Origin: Sweltsa coloradensis
Taxonomy: Eukaryota > Arthropoda > Insecta > Plecoptera > Chloroperlidae
Reading direction: 5' to 3'
Length of the DNA: 64,000 nucleotides
Assembly (NCBI GenBank): GCA_024449915.1
Contig: JAMZAV010000915.1
Span: 496,001-560,000, forward strand
The notes beneath the pieces were generated by a model, which had not been told where the DNA came from, made no database searches, and was given only the letters and a program-made list of their open reading frames with translations. This document shows, piece by piece, positions 41,004 to 53,213 of this stretch; the stretch's first letter is position 1; each line of letters opens with the position of its first letter. The position numbers were made by a program, and so were the translations under genes.

Positions 41004-44000
41004 TGTAAGAATAAAAAATCACTTGGTATTGTTGTATTTCACAGTTAAAGCATCTTGGCACAAAACACTTACTATATTTACACGTACGGTATATCTGAGT
41101 ATGACTGGAGTTTAAAATAGTATTTTGTTCTCTCTTGATAATAGTACGTACATCAATTACTCTCATTTCAATAAATCTGCTAACAATCTTGATGCCAATA
41201 TTTGGAAGTTCTTGACTTAGGCCTACAAAGTTAGTTTTACAAAATTCTAGACTTTTAAAAATGTTGCATTAGTTTTTGGAATCAGTTGTTCAGAAAAGCT
41301 CAATACCTTACCCGTACCGTACTTAAATGGTTTACAGACATACAGAGGGTTTGTAACTTTGTTTCAAATCGGTTATCATAGTGCGTTGGCAACAATATGC
41401 TGCTTTTTGTGGCCATGGCATTCTTTACTAGAACCGTCAACTTCACTTAAAATGGTGTGGGAAATTAATTAGTCCAAGAAAAAATTTCTAGGTCTTTGGC
41501 TTACAATTATTATAGGCTTTACGCTAAGAAAGGAGTTGCGCACGCTTTGAACGGGTGAATTGTAGCCATTCGACAGGCTCCAATTTAAAATAACGATCGC
41601 TGATTGGCCCGTCGAAAGCGCGCGCATCATTCAATTCAAATTTGAAAAAAAAAAAAAAATTGTGAAAAGCATAGGCCTATTCATTAAGAGCAATACTAAG
41701 CTATAGTTTTGAATCAGAAAATATAATGCTACTGGTATGTGAATATTGATCATGTGCAAAAATACATGAGGACTGACAATATACGTTATTTGTGGTTGAT
41801 TATTCTTGCAACTGAAAAAATGGATATCAATTGACCTTATAATTAAAGCTCTTTAGCCTGAGTGTAATATCCAAATAGGCTTACAACAAAAACAAACATA
41901 CAATACAATACACAAACAAATATCCTAAACAAAGTATGATCTAAGATTCTAAGAAAAATTATACTACAAACCCTACGCTAATATTAGTAACAACACACTC
42001 ATTAGAAGCCTGTCTGCACACATCACATTATACATCACATTCTTCCAATTGCTTCAGCCTTCAGCCAATTCACACTTTTGAATAATAAGTTAATTACCGT
42101 TTACAATTGAAGTGAGAGGTGAAATCCTTGTAGTCAGTATGAGTTTATGACTTGGTTAACCCCACTTTTGAAAACCACAGTATTTCATTGCAAATATAAC
42201 AGAGCTACACTGAAACACATCTACATACAAAATACATCTAAATACATCTAAATACATCTAAATACATCTAGCCAAGTAACAATTGGCCCTCTTTTTCCCG
42301 TTCTTTATAGTCACAAAATGGAACTGATAGTCTGCTGTTACTCTAGCAACAATTAAATTACTAACGACGGGCCAGTGGCTTGGCAAACTACTTAATTTGA
42401 TCGGTGCCTACAAAACTATACCCACCATCCTATTTTTAAGGGCATTAAGTGGTTGTGGGGACATGTCCCCAGTTTAGCCTTGCAGGGAATTTTGGTAATT
42501 TTGGTTAGGCCTATCCTAGAATGGATTTGGTGCATTTTACTACTAGTTAATAATTTCTGATTTCGTAGATGTTGACCGCCGCATTGTTATAATGGCATTT
42601 TAAATGTAATGATTAAAAAAATAATGTTTTCTTCGTTGAACACAAGATTCCACACACAAGATTCCATAAGCCAATAATTATTATTGTTTGTCTTTTTTGT
42701 TGTCACAGAGCCAGGTTTTGGGAAAAGTACACATTTTGAAAGCAATAAACAAAAAATATTGTAAAACTATAAGTATAAAGTACGTAACTATGGTTGTTTA
42801 TTAGATGCCTGTTCATTTTGGAGCAAAACTTCATAAACAAACCTTTGCCTTTGAATTTCAAATAGGTACCCTTTAAAATCTATTTTTTTGTTATCTTTTC
42901 GTGTTTTCCCTAGTGGCAGAACCATTATTTGGTATTCAGCAAAATTATATCAATATTATATGTATATCGCAGATTATATCAAAACGAGCTTGACCGAATG
43001 CTTGCCCCAAGTGATATTAACTGTACATTCAAGGTCATTTCATTTCATTTCATAGACATCTGTGACTTTTGGAGCAACAATTTGATTTTTTTTTATCCTT
43101 TCTATTTCAATTTCAAATAGAACAATAATTTAAAAAATAGATTATTCCAAAGGATTTGCAGAGGATAGTGCGGATATGAGAAAGCACTCAGATTTCCATT
43201 TATTTAACAGATAATGTAGCATTTCCATTCTACGTAACAGTTATAATGTGACAATCTGTGGAATGCATTAAGTACCTACATTTTTACATCTATCAAATTT
43301 GAATTAATAATTTGGAAATGTTCATAATTTATTCGGTTAACGTTTTAAAACATTTTTTTGTAATGGATCCACTGATCTGTGAATGAATCACACTCTTTAA
43401 AACAAACTTCTATGCAGAGGTTAATTAATTTTCTGAATCCTAAATTAAGCTGCTTTAGAGAATGTATTAAAGTTTAAACTCGAGTTTTGGATCATCATGA
43501 TTGTTTTAGACTGTCTTTTATATTGATCAATATACCTTTTTAGACTCAATAATTTCTGCGTACTGAATGTTGATAATATCAGTAACTGCCAAAATCAATA
43601 TGGTGTTCACTGTTCATCCTTATTCTACCTCTCAAGTAATAAATTATTCAAACCATTCAAATTCCATCAGTTGTTTAGTTACCAAATATCAATTTGATTT
43701 CCTAGAGAAAATAATCATAATTACTAAATTTTACGACCTCGTTTCGAGGAAAGTATAGCCACAATCGGTTCAAGACGATTTTATTATTTATTGGACAAAC
43801 TTGCTGTCTCGATCTCATTGATATCAGTGCCCAAGGTACAAGGGCATTCACACAATTGAACGATTAATAATTATAAACATGCCAACTCTAAGAGAACACA
43901 CAACATGAGTATGGTCTAAAGAAGAATATATTCACATCTACACTATACACAATTAGACAATGCAATATATTACAAGAAAGAGCTTTTAATTCCTGAGGTG

Positions 44001-44890
44001 CTACTACTTTTTACTATGCCACAATCTACTACAAAATGTTTCTTAGTCAGAACTTACGTTTTTGTACATGTATCATGTACACATTTACTGTAGGGTCTTT
44101 GAATGTAAAAATATAACATATTTATTATGTAAGTCATAGTACAGAGCAAAGAAAATAATCAGTCTAGGAAAGTATTTTTTTTTAAATATTGGTGTAATCA
44201 AAATGAATTTATCTGTTGTTTTAGTACCATACAAATATGAGCATGAATCATTGGAATAAAATTTGACGTCAAGACTGTCTAGTATTGACCATTTGGCATT
44301 TATGGTCTTCATTAGTTGAATTTGAACTTCTAATTTCAAAATTATGCAAACCTCAAAACTTTTAACTTTTGGTGAACAATTTTGTTATTAGTGGGGGGAG
44401 GGGGTTTCAAATTTAGCACGTTGTAGTAGTCATAAATTAACTTGTTCTTTTTTTGTCTTTTGGTTTTATTTATTCCTGGATATCCATTTCATTTGCAGCT
44501 ACATGGAATCTTTTCTTTTGTAGCATAAATCTAGACGGCTTGATTGAATTGCTTTAATTTTAAAACTTAAAATGTCATACATTTTTAGGCCTACCAATTG
44601 TTAAAATTTAAATGACATGCACTTTTATATCTGGTGAAACAGAGTTCACGTATCAAATTAATCTTGAATCATGTATTTAAAGTTTTAACATATTTAAATG
44701 GGTGTTTTTGATTCATTATTTAAATATTATTTTATATTTTTTCTTCTCGTGTTGTTTTTATTTGAAATTGACCTAAAGAATGTGTTATTGTGTTGTTAAT
44801 CAGAATTTAAAATATATTTTTATCTGAATAGAAAATGTGGGCATTGAAATAACACCGAATCTAAAAATTTTGAGGTTTTCATTCATCTTC
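41004..44890. other. No gene seen; long AT-rich stretch
   Basis: No exon with both splice sites, RNA gene or recognisable transposon was found. A four-unit AAATACATCT repeat lies at 42225-42275. A donor-like AAAAAC/GTAAGTTCTG (minus) near 44050-44065 has no accompanying coding frame. This may be intergenic or intronic. Confidence 0.45.
42225..42275. repeat. 10-bp tandem repeat (AAATACATCT)n
   Basis: About four tandem copies of AAATACATCT preceded by a looser ACATCTACATAC stretch. Confidence 0.85.
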
Positions 44891-45505
44891 AGGCTGTGCG
44901 AACGCAAAATACGTTTTCAAATATGTATAAAAATATAGTTTGGAGTAAGAATATCATAAATAGTCATGTGAGTAGACCGAAACTATTTTTCAACATTATT
45001 TTATCGGCCTTGCATACTCCGAATATGGCGCCATTTTCTAAGCAAAGCATTTTAGCAAAAAGCATACAATTTGGATGGCTGATATTTTTATCATAGCTAA
45101 AACTTACCTGTGACTAGGACATTTGAATGTGTATATTCAATATCTTGCGTGCCTCAATTTTTGGGTTTTCCTGTATGCTGAGAATATATGTAGGGCCTAC
45201 TGCCAAACACAAAAAAAATTGTTCAACGCAAGATAACTTTACAGATACACATTTCAAAATATCAAACACACAAGTTGGTGTATGCTTAGCTACAATAAAA
45301 AAAAAATCCAATCGATTTCTTTATGCTAAAATGATCCACACAAATGCTTCAAAAAAGCTGCAAATTAGGAGAATTTTGGATGAACAAAATGTTTAAAAAA
45401 TAATTATGGTCTTTTCTTGAGTCTTTGTATGTTAATCTCACTCCAAAACTACTGTTTCAGGCCAATAATTATTTTGGAACACATATTTTTGTGCCTACAC
45501 AGCCT
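44891..45505. repeat. Possible TIR element related to 52728-53205
   Basis: AGGCTGTGCGAACGCAAAAT at the left and the reverse complement of AGGCTGTGTAGGCACAAAAA at the right are inverted. Interior words (CATACAATTTGGATGGCTGA, TTTTGTGCCTACACAG) resemble the element at 52728-53205. A consensus minus-strand donor CACAG/GTAAGTTTT lies at about 45104-45115, but the upstream frames have stops. No target duplication seen. Confidence 0.35.
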
Positions 45506-46065
45506 AAATAAGTTAAAATGTGGTCATCTTATGGCTATCTAGAAATAAAAGTTGATATACGTGTCTCGACTAGTTCCAATATGCTCATAGTTGTAGGCGT
45601 ACTGTATATAAGTGGGTGACGGTATCTGCAAACTGCTCTGTATTTATTCCTCTTGCACTGACGGGACTGGCGGTGAAATTTATGTGAACACTACTCATTG
45701 AAGTTGCTAGTTCTTGAAAGTGCGGTCTAGTTCATACCTATTTGGACCTGCCCGTGTTCGAGAACCAGCAACTGACATGGTTGGTAGGCATTTATAAAAT
45801 TTTCCCGCCAATCTCGTCTCTGCTTTGGGGAGAACACTCTGTTAAGCTGAAAAGTTTCGTCATGGGGGATGGTAGCAATGAAGTTTAAAAAAGACTTAGG
45901 GAGTATAAAAAGCGTTTTTTTGGCCCCATTTCTTGCATTTCTTGCTTGTTTTTTGTACAATTTGTATAATATTTATTGTTTTATTTATATAATTGCTGTT
46001 TGTTATTATTTATTATGTTAATAAATTATATTATTCCAATGCAATTGTTATTACTATTTATTTAT
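45506..46065. other. No secure feature; TATA-like motif at 45604
   Basis: TATATAAGTGGG near 45605 could be a core promoter or LTR U3/R boundary, but no exon follows. The minus-strand frame at 45727-45960 has no splice or family support. Confidence 0.3.
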
Positions 46066-46069
46066 TTAT

Positions 46070-46250
46070 TAGATTGAATCAATTGGAAAATAGACTAAGT
46101 CCATAAAGTAGGTCAACCAATAGTTGGCCTTGAAAAAAATAGCTAAGTCCATAAACTAGGTCAACTGCTAACCTTGAGCAGCTGACCTAGTAAATGGTTA
46201 AAGCGGCCTTGAAAAAAAAGACTATCTCCATAAACTAGGTCAATGCCCAA
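46070..46250. repeat. Degenerate tandem repeat, ~60-bp period
   Basis: CCATAAAGTAGGTCAAC, CCATAAACTAGGTCAACTGC and CCATAAACTAGGTCAATGCC recur, each preceded by GGCCTTGAAAAAAA and GACTA-type words. A decayed fourth unit appears near 46470. Confidence 0.6.
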
Positions 46251-46503
46251 ATTGCCTTGTTTGGCAACCTTGGTTACTACCAAGATTGCTTTCATAAGGC
46301 AACTTGAACACTGAAATAACTTGGAAGCAAGGGTTAGTTACATGCTAAAGTCAATGGGAATAAAATGGTGCTATGTACAAATAAATCATCACAACAACGG
46401 CATGGTTTATACAATATTTATTGCACAATTCTGTACAATGGATGTATGACAGACAAGTAGCTGTGGGAAAAAGAGACTATCTCCACGGCCTTGAAATAGA
46501 AAA

Positions 46504-47213
46504 GTGACAAGGATTAGTTCGTCGTCATCTCACCAAATTTGTTTTGAAGGCAGGTTGTTTGTAGTTTTGTCCAGTGGTCGCAGCATAGTAGAAGGCGAGC
46601 GGAAGTATGATGCAAAAGAGATGTTCAAAGTGCCGAGTATAGATGCATGGAGTAAAAATGGATGCAGCGAGCAGATGCATGTGCAATTTGATGTCTCGCA
46701 CAGGAAGACATCCAATTATCTGAAATAACCAAAACATGAAATCAGTTTCAAAATGGCAACATGTAAGCCTGTGAAAAAACATCAAATAGGTACAAATTTG
46801 AATTTTGTGTTTGTGGTCAAGAGTATTGAACTTGAAAGAATGGAACGTTGTACAAGTGAGAGCAGGGATCTCAAAATAGGACACAAAACTAACAAAATGA
46901 ACACAAATCAAAATGTTTTGCAGGAGTGTGACTAGATAACCAAAAGGTTTGCCAGATGGGCAACTGAAACAGTGGTGTTTACTGGTTTCAAAAGTAGGTG
47001 GGGTAGGCATATTTGTCAGCAATGAGAAACATCTCTCGCTCTACGCCTTGCACGGCGGCCGCCGCAGGCACAAATTGGCGAAGCAGAATTTTTTCATACC
47101 AAGGAACTGAAATTGCTGTTTTTGACAAAGAAGAGTATGGTTTGGGAAATGTGCATTTTATTAGTACTTTGATGTTGAATTCCACAGCAATAAAAAGTAC
47201 AAAATATTAAGAC
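46504..47213 (+). pseudogene. Cluster of protein-like frames, origin unknown
   Basis: Three plus-strand frames of 60-74 residues follow one another (46504-46728, 46753-46935, 47013-47210). They carry plausible protein composition, for example CFEGRLFVVLSSGRSIVEGE and EIAVFDKEEYGLGNVHFIST, but are separated by stops and frame changes. The 165-codon minus-strand frame across 46525-47022 is likely their shadow, because it is cysteine- and histidine-rich without pattern. I infer a decayed coding region, perhaps from a transposon. No family recognised. Confidence 0.25.
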
Positions 47214-47215
47214 GT

Positions 47216-47886
47216 TTAAATGAATCACATTGATAAATTATATATTATTTTTCAATAAAAATATGTTAGCCCAACACTCGCAAGCAACGATTTAACAATA
47301 ACAAATCTTTAATTAACTTTTAATAGACTATTTACAGTCCGCCAGGGCCACTACATTAACACACTTTGCACAAACACTAATTTTCGAGTAGGGTAATGTT
47401 ACGAATCAGCTTATTATGTCAATAAACGCGAAGCTAGTATTGCATTTGACTTGCCATCATTGTCTTAACACAGGATAAGGCTACAGCCAAATTACCTCTT
47501 TAGGTATAATACCACATGCAGAAAAAGGCCACACCCATTGTGGGCGGAGCCTCGTCTGGACAAGCTGCAGACTGGGCCCCTGCGAACTTATGATGAACAC
47601 TCTGAAGTGATGCAGTGAGAGTGGATGCGGCAGGTACTGCCAGCAAATTTATAAATTAGCTAACTACTACAATCAAAATTCAAAATAAAGCCCAAATAAT
47701 TGGAAGTTTGAATTAGTTTCCAATGATTTCTTTTACTTTTTGATTATTTTGTGTGATGCTCAAAATTATTGTTGAGGCTCAGCCCCACTTACCCCTACAC
47801 AGGAAACACCACTGAACTGAATTAATTTTGAAACTTGGCATTTCTATTACAGATCTTGCTGTCAAAAGGAGATTTTCCACATACAT
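47216..47886. other. No feature seen
   Basis: No exon, RNA gene or identifiable repeat before the hAT target duplication at 47887. Confidence 0.4.
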
Positions 47887-48527
47887 AATATGTAGAGGCA
47901 TGAAAAAATCGTTATTGCGATATGCGCGATAAAAATAAAAATCGTTTTTTTCAACTTTTTTTCCATTTCTTTACGTTTCATGATGTTTGGAAGCCAAAAG
48001 TGCAATAATAATTTCGCGAATTAATGCGATATCGGCATTTTGAAGCGATAAATGCTTATATGCGCGATATAGGCGCGATAAATGATATTATTCGCAAAAT
48101 ACGCGCGATTTATGGGAAGGCCGCGGCATCAATTATCAATTTCCTACATCAACTCTCCAGTCTATCGGCTCCTTGCTGGCGGCGGACGGGAGACGGGCAA
48201 AAATGTGTGGAATGCGTACGAGTTTGTTGTTGTAACCTCGGTACACATGCACTCGAGGTCGGTGCACATGCACTCAAGGCTTGGGTTTCTCCGTGCATCT
48301 ACCCCCACCGCCATACTAGCACACCGCCCAGGCTGTCATGTGACCGCCGCACAGCCAATCACAAGCGCGCGCATCACCAGTCGGCCACACCCAGACCACG
48401 GACTGCCGATCCCGCCGGGCATTCACTCATCACGTGCTCCTACGTAAACAAGGTTATTGTCAAGTTCGATCCTCGCCTCGTGTTCGGTCTCTTGTGTTTC
48501 GTTTTGGTGAATATTTATTATCACGAG

Positions 48528-48752
48528 ATGGGTCGTACCCAAAGTGTTACAATAGAGAAACGTGCGAATTCTTACAAAGAACATAAATTTTATGTTAGTG
48601 ATTCTAGCATTTTAATGTGCGGGTATTGCAACTTGCGACTCGAGTGGGAGAAAAAAGATACTCTTGATAAACATATCAAGACAATGTCGCACGTAAAAAA
48701 CAAGCTGAAAGGCCGCGGTCTGCTCGCAGTTATGAACGCACATCTAGTTTGA
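48528..48752 (+). CDS. CGGBP1/BED-like zinc-finger fragment of a hAT transposase
   Basis: The 74-residue product begins MGRTQSVTIEKRANSYKEHK. Its finger has Cys31, Cys34, His49 and His55 in the context MCGYCNLRLEWEKKDTLDKH then IKTMSHVKNK, the pattern of CGGBP1-like N-terminal fingers found in hAT transposases and proteins derived from them. Such fingers bind DNA, often transposon ends. The start is chosen at 48528 because the open frame upstream (to 48024) runs through low-complexity subterminal repeats. The catalytic and dimerisation regions are missing after residue 74, so this is a truncated remnant or first exon of the surrounding hAT element. Confidence 0.6.
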   Translation: MGRTQSVTIEKRANSYKEHKFYVSDSSILMCGYCNLRLEWEKKDTLDKHIKTMSHVKNKLKGRGLLAVMNAHLV

Positions 48753-49039
48753 ATTTTCGCCGCAAGAGAGCAAAGCAAGAAGTTTACATTTCATCGACAG
48801 AGCGCGCTAGTGACAAATCGAAAAATTTCTTCGACTTTCGTGTGGATTAGGGGATTGGGTTACAAACTGCCGCTGCGTGAACCATTTCCGCCCACTTTAA
48901 TGTTTTGATGATCGCATTTTCCTGCTATTTTAATAATAATAAACTAAGTAATGGAAGACAGTGATTCTGAAGACGACGCTTCCGCAAGGCGCAGCTAGGC
49001 TAATCTGAAGACTCCCAACAGGTGGTCTAGGCCCTAGGG

Positions 49040-49335
49040 CCTAAGCAATATTCTAATGACTAGCCTAGCTATTGACTAAGTTTTTAACTTGAGTAGGCCT
49101 AGGCCTAGGGCCTAGGCCTACCTAGCCTAGGGCTAAGACAAGCCTCAATTCTACTGAAGTTAGGGCCTAGGGCTTGTTATCAAATCAGCCTTGTCTTGAT
49201 TTATTGTAGGGGCTAGGCCGGTAGGGTTTTTTGCAGTTGGGATGTGCCAACTCTGTTAGGCCTAGGCCTACAAGGGGAAAAGCATAGGTTGGCACATCCC
49301 AACTGCAATTGTACCCTTAGGCCTAGCCTAGGTGG
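49040..49335. repeat. TAGGCCTA cluster and 21-bp inverted repeat inside the hAT element
   Basis: TAGGCCTAGGC runs at 49040-49150 and 49255-49335. TTGCAGTTGGGATGTGCCAA at 49231 pairs with TTGGCACATCCCAACTGCAA at 49288, a perfect hairpin with a loop of roughly 36 bp. Confidence 0.65.
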
Positions 49336-49711
49336 AGGCCTAAATTGTGTACATTGCTTTAAATTCCCGCTTTCCGACTTCCTGGGGAGTCGGTGCCGCC
49401 AGTCGGCCCGCTGCGATCCGTCTTGCGGTCCTCGTCGACGCTGTCGGCAAGGGGCTACCGAGCCGGTGAACGAACTCGAGAATTAATGCTATAAATGCTA
49501 TTTTTGGAAAAATTAATGCTACAAAGCCAAAAAATTAATGCTATAATTTCACAGCTCTAATTATATGTTTTCTATAGTACCGTTACGAGCTGTTGGAAAG
49601 TAACGCATAGGAAATAAAAAATTACATCCATATGGTAAACTAAATTGGTCTTCTATACTTAATAGATTTCAAAAGTGATTGTATGGAAATAATCTGCAAA
49701 TAACAATATCC

Positions 49712-49821
49712 AATTCGACCGGGGATTGAGCCCAGGTCTTCCAGCTTGCTCGCTCTGTGGTCTAGTGGTCAAGACGTCCACCAGGCAAGCAGGGGATCTG
49801 GGATTAATCTCCAGTCGAGCT
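49712..49821. repeat. Inverted pair of tRNA-like segments
   Basis: Plus strand 49752-49821: TGGTCTAGTGGTCAAGACGT, then GGCAAGCAGGGGATCTGGGA and TTAATCTCCAGTCGAGC, with D-arm and T-arm features of a glutamate/aspartate-type tRNA. Minus strand 49712-49752 carries the matching 3' half (GCAAGCTGGAAGACCTGGGC, CAATCCCCGGTCGAAT). As at 33341-33605, two tRNA-like sequences lie head to head. Confidence 0.5.
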
Positions 49822-49990
49822 ATTTTTATTATGTCTGGTCTAGATTGTTGTCCATAAATCAACTCTTCCTCCACTAATTACTTTACTAACTGAATCATGC
49901 CTTTCAATGATATTTTCTTATCAAATTTTCCATTTGATTAATAATCTAATAAGTAATAAACATTGATTATAGAAATCGTAGTAAAAATTT

Positions 49991-50063
49991 TGCCCTAACT
50001 GTAGATCGAACCCAGAACCTCCTTCCAGCTTTACGTACCAATGCTCTACCAATCTAACAATCA
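49991..50063 (-). repeat. tRNA-like sequence (degenerate)
   Basis: On the minus strand a D-arm-like TTAGATTGGTAGAGCATTGG is followed by a box-B-like GGGTTCGATCTACAG. The acceptor strands do not pair well, so this is more likely a tRNA-derived repeat than a gene. Confidence 0.4.
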
Positions 50064-50670
50064 GTGTTTGTATGATACTAATCTGCAATCGTAATTGATG
50101 CTGAAAATTAAAAAAAAAATGCATATCTTTAATTGTTAATTTCTTATGTCTTTCAATAGGTAAAAACTTTGCTATTAGAACATAAAATGATTTTTTTAAT
50201 GTTTTGAAAGGGAGATAAAGAAACTATCAATTATTGATTGATTATTCACTAATCCATTTATCAAATCACCCTAGAAATAAGCCCGGTTAAAGTGGAGACA
50301 GAGCTAGGATAGACCAGGCTTACCTAATATTTATTAATTAGTACTTGTACTTTTCATGTAAAGTAAGATATAATACAATAAAAATAATTAAAATTGTCTC
50401 ATACTTGGCAATGCCTCAAATAAACTTCTGTTTCTTTCTGTCTGCCATGTGTTGTGCTGTTAAGTGCATTGGTTTTAACTTTTAAGCTTATCAGGTTCAC
50501 GAGTTCAAATCCTGCATTTAATACATGAAGTTTTGTGTTATTATTCTTCATCCTCATCTATCCCTCTTCATGGACTTAAATAGCAAACTATCATAAATAC
50601 AGCCATCACATAACAAAAAACATTAGTCTTTAATGTAGGCTATACACATTTTTACGTATCTGTTATTAAC
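50064..50670. other. No feature seen
   Basis: AT-rich DNA with a weak tRNA-like word (GGTTCACGAGTTCAAATCCTG at 50492-50512) that may be another decayed SINE head. Confidence 0.35.
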
Positions 50671-51093
50671 ATAAATAAATAATTAATTAAATCCATATTT
50701 AACGTCTACCCACTCAGTCATATTAACTGATTTTCAGTGGGGGATAGTAAACCAAAGCGACCAAGCCAACTTTGTAGGCCCCGATGCCATCGACGAGTGA
50801 GCAATAACCAACCAAAGATCGATATTTTTTAATAGGAAATATAACAATGAGTGGTATGGACAGTGCGGACATTCGCGGATCAACGCCAGAATCAACAAGG
50901 CCGATTAAGAACAACTTTGAATTTATTATGTGCCTCGTTGCTAGGGGGGCTCTAAAGTCACCGTTTACTAATTCCCAAGACAAGACTTATGTCCAAATCA
51001 GAAGTTTAAAAACTGCTGCCTATAGCGGGAATCGAACCCTGGACCTTCTGCATTGGAAGCAGGTAGGCTAACCACAAGACCAACGAGCCACAC
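50671..51093 (-). mobile_element. tRNA-derived SINE, full-length copy (minus)
   Basis: The minus-strand start is GTGTGGCTCGTTGGTCTTGT at 51093, then box A GGTTAGCCTACCTGC and box B GGTTCGATTCCCG. The body and 3' hairpin (CCCACTGAAAATCAGTTAAT facing ACTGAGTGGG) precede a T-rich tail. Overlapping frames on both strands are by-products. Confidence 0.8.
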
Positions 51094-51995
51094 ACCTGCA
51101 TTATGTAATAGCATAGGACTTGAATTGTGACAGCAGTGACACATTGGACAAAAATGTTGGGTATACGGTGCAGGCATTTTGAGGATAGAAGACATTCATG
51201 AAACTTTGTCTCTGAAAATTTGGTTTTATTGGAAAAAATTTGAGATTTATCACGAATTTTATTAGCCATTGCTCAAAGACTTACAAGAATAATAGAAGAT
51301 GTGAACCGAACGATGAAGTGAAAAACATCTATCGTAGCGCACTTTGAAAGGTAGGGAAATGCTTATAGTAGGGACAAGGAACAGGATACTTCTTTACTGG
51401 TTGCAAATGCACCATGGAATTAAATATTTTGATTGGCATGAGATAATCGAATAGAATGGTCAAATAGAGACATTGTCAGTTTTGTCTAATTTTGAACCAT
51501 CTATTGCATATTAAAAGGCTATAGTAGGCAATTATGATAATTTAACATGAAAAACTGTAAAAGCTCTTTATTTCCAATTTTCATCCAAATGTGGGTTTAT
51601 TTTGCATTTTGAAATTCAAATTAATATAGTCAGCTTTACTATAATTGTGAATAGCATTTAGCGTAATTTAGACTATATTAGAATCCTACCTAGCCAGGCT
51701 AAGACTTTGTGAGACCTTTAGATTTGTTGCTTTTGACAGTGCAGAAATGTCAATAATAGCATAGCTTTAAACATCGAAAAACGGCTTTAAAGTAGAGATA
51801 AATATAAACAGGTTCACGTAAATGGTTTTACAAAAATTACACAATGATAGCAAATATCAAACTGGATCATCTACAATGAAAATTGACAACAAAACGTGCT
51901 GTTCTGCATTTAATGGGATTTCAGACAGCGATCGGTTTAGTAACTGCAAGGGAGGACATGCGGCTGGACTGCCACTGAATTACATCATTCCTAAT
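51094..51995. other. No feature seen
   Basis: No exon or recognisable repeat. The stretch at 51880-51985 is slightly GC-richer but not coding in any convincing frame. Confidence 0.4.
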
Positions 51996-52090
51996 TAAAA
52001 TAAATAAATAAATGTGTATCTTAGAGTCTATCCCTGCAGACAATTTAATGATTTTAGTGGGTGACAGTTATACTAAGCGAAAATGTGAAA
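51996..52090 (-). repeat. SINE 3' fragment (minus)
   Basis: TTAGAGTCTATCCCTGCAGA followed by a diverged TTTAGTGGGTGACAG and CTAAGCGA match the 3' part of the tRNA-derived SINE in reverse complement. Confidence 0.45.
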
Positions 52091-52305
52091 CCGTAGGCTA
52101 GTAGTTAGGACTAGGGCCTACCGGTAGATGCCTACGAATTGATGATAACAGAGCTAAACATATTTAATAGGAAAATAGCAACCAGTAGGTAGACATTGGA
52201 ACACCGGGGTCATCACTAAGTGACATGACAGCAACATGACAAGCGCAATAGTCGATCGACTAAACTTGTAAAAAAGCAAGAAACTGCACTGAATTCCTTT
52301 ATATT

Positions 52306-52675
52306 CAAATAAAATAAATAAAAATAAAATAAATAAATTTGTATTTAGAGTCTACCCACTCAGTCATATAACTGATTTTCAGTGGGGGACAGTAAACCTA
52401 AGCGACCAAGCCAACCCTGTAGGCCTGTAGGCTGTAGGGCTGTAGGCTTGTATGCAATCCACGATTGAGTGATAACCAACCAAAGATCAATATTTTAATA
52501 GGAAATATAGCAACCAATGGTATGGACATTGCGAACACCCGCGGATCAACGCCAAAATCATAAAGGCCCATACAGAACGACTTTAAATTTATAATGTGCC
52601 TCGTTACTAGGACGGCTCCAAAGTTACCGTTTACAAATTTCTAATACAAGAACTGATGGACTGAAGTCCAAATCA
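52306..52675 (-). mobile_element. tRNA-derived SINE, 5'-truncated (minus)
   Basis: The 3' tail (AAATAAATAAATTTGTATTT in plus reading), hairpin and body are present. The copy stops at CTGAAGTCCAAATCA, before the tRNA-like head, which is lost. A local duplication, TGTAGGCCTGTAGGCTGTAG, lies near 52420-52450. Confidence 0.75.
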
Positions 52676-52727
52676 ATAAATAAGTAATTAGTACTTACAT
52701 TTTCTGTATGAAGCTGTTTATTATGTT

Positions 52728-53205
52728 AAGTCTGTGTGTTTACTAACAAACAAAATCCAAAATATGCATAAAACAGTAGTTAAGTAGTGTATGATCATTA
52801 ATCACAGTCCTTTGAACATACTAAAATAACTTTCTCAATTTTTTTGGTTGATGAATTTTTCCGCTTTTGCTACTCTTTTGAACGATTTTGGGTGCTGAGT
52901 TTGATGGTACAAATACCATAAAAATACCGAAAAATGTAAGGTATTGAAGATCCACATTTCAAAAATGCCTCATTCTAGTCAAAGATTAAGTGTAAGCTAC
53001 AGCATAAATATCAGCCATCCAAATAGTATACTTTTTGCAAAACTTAGCACTGAAAATTGTTCAAAAAAGTAACAATAGCGGAAGTATGAATTTAAAAAAA
53101 AATTGGTCTTCTTTTCAAAAGACTGTGATTAATGATCTTACTCGAGAACTATTGTTCTATGCATATTTTGGGTTTTAATTTTTTGGTGAACACACAGCTT
53201 GTCCC
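52728..53205. mobile_element. TIR element with ~85-bp arms
   Basis: CTGTGTGTTTACTAACAAAC, CCAAAATATGCATAAAACAG and GATCATTAATCACAGTCC at the left are mirrored at the right by GGACTGTGATTAATGATC-like, CTATGCATATTTTGGGTT and GGTGAACACACAG words. It is palindromic over most of its length. No target duplication was identified. Confidence 0.6.
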
Positions 53206-53213
53206 AACTCAAA

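Larger units (their letters stand above)
47895..49559 (+). mobile_element. hAT-like element with 8-bp target duplication
   Basis: The ends are TAGAGGCATGAAA (47895) and TTTCACAGCTCTA (ending 49559), partially matching TIRs of the TAGAG..TGAAA type. Flanks are ATAATATG (47887-47894) and ATTATATG (49560-49567), one mismatch in eight. Subterminal words recur: CGATAAATG and GCGCGATA on the left, ATTAATGCTATAAATGCTA on the right. The interior is CpG-rich and contains a zinc-finger frame (48528-48752) and a short acidic frame at 48951-48998 (MEDSDSEDDASARRS). No catalytic hAT domain remains, so it is internally deleted. Confidence 0.7.

Noticed and set aside
45104..45311. Minus-strand coding exon ending at CACAG/GTAAGT
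   Set aside because: The donor is consensus, but frames reaching it carry stops and no acceptor is convincing.
45598..45640. TATA-box promoter
   Set aside because: TATATAAG is present, but no transcript start context, exon or LTR pair supports it.
46525..47022. 165-codon minus-strand frame
   Set aside because: Its composition (many H, C, F, T without pattern) looks like the antisense of three plausible plus-strand frames, and it has no splice or family support.
48024..48527. N-terminal extension of the zinc-finger frame
   Set aside because: It runs through CGATAAATG/GCGCGAT subterminal repeats of the hAT element. The frame is open by chance in CpG-rich DNA, so the start was set at 48528.
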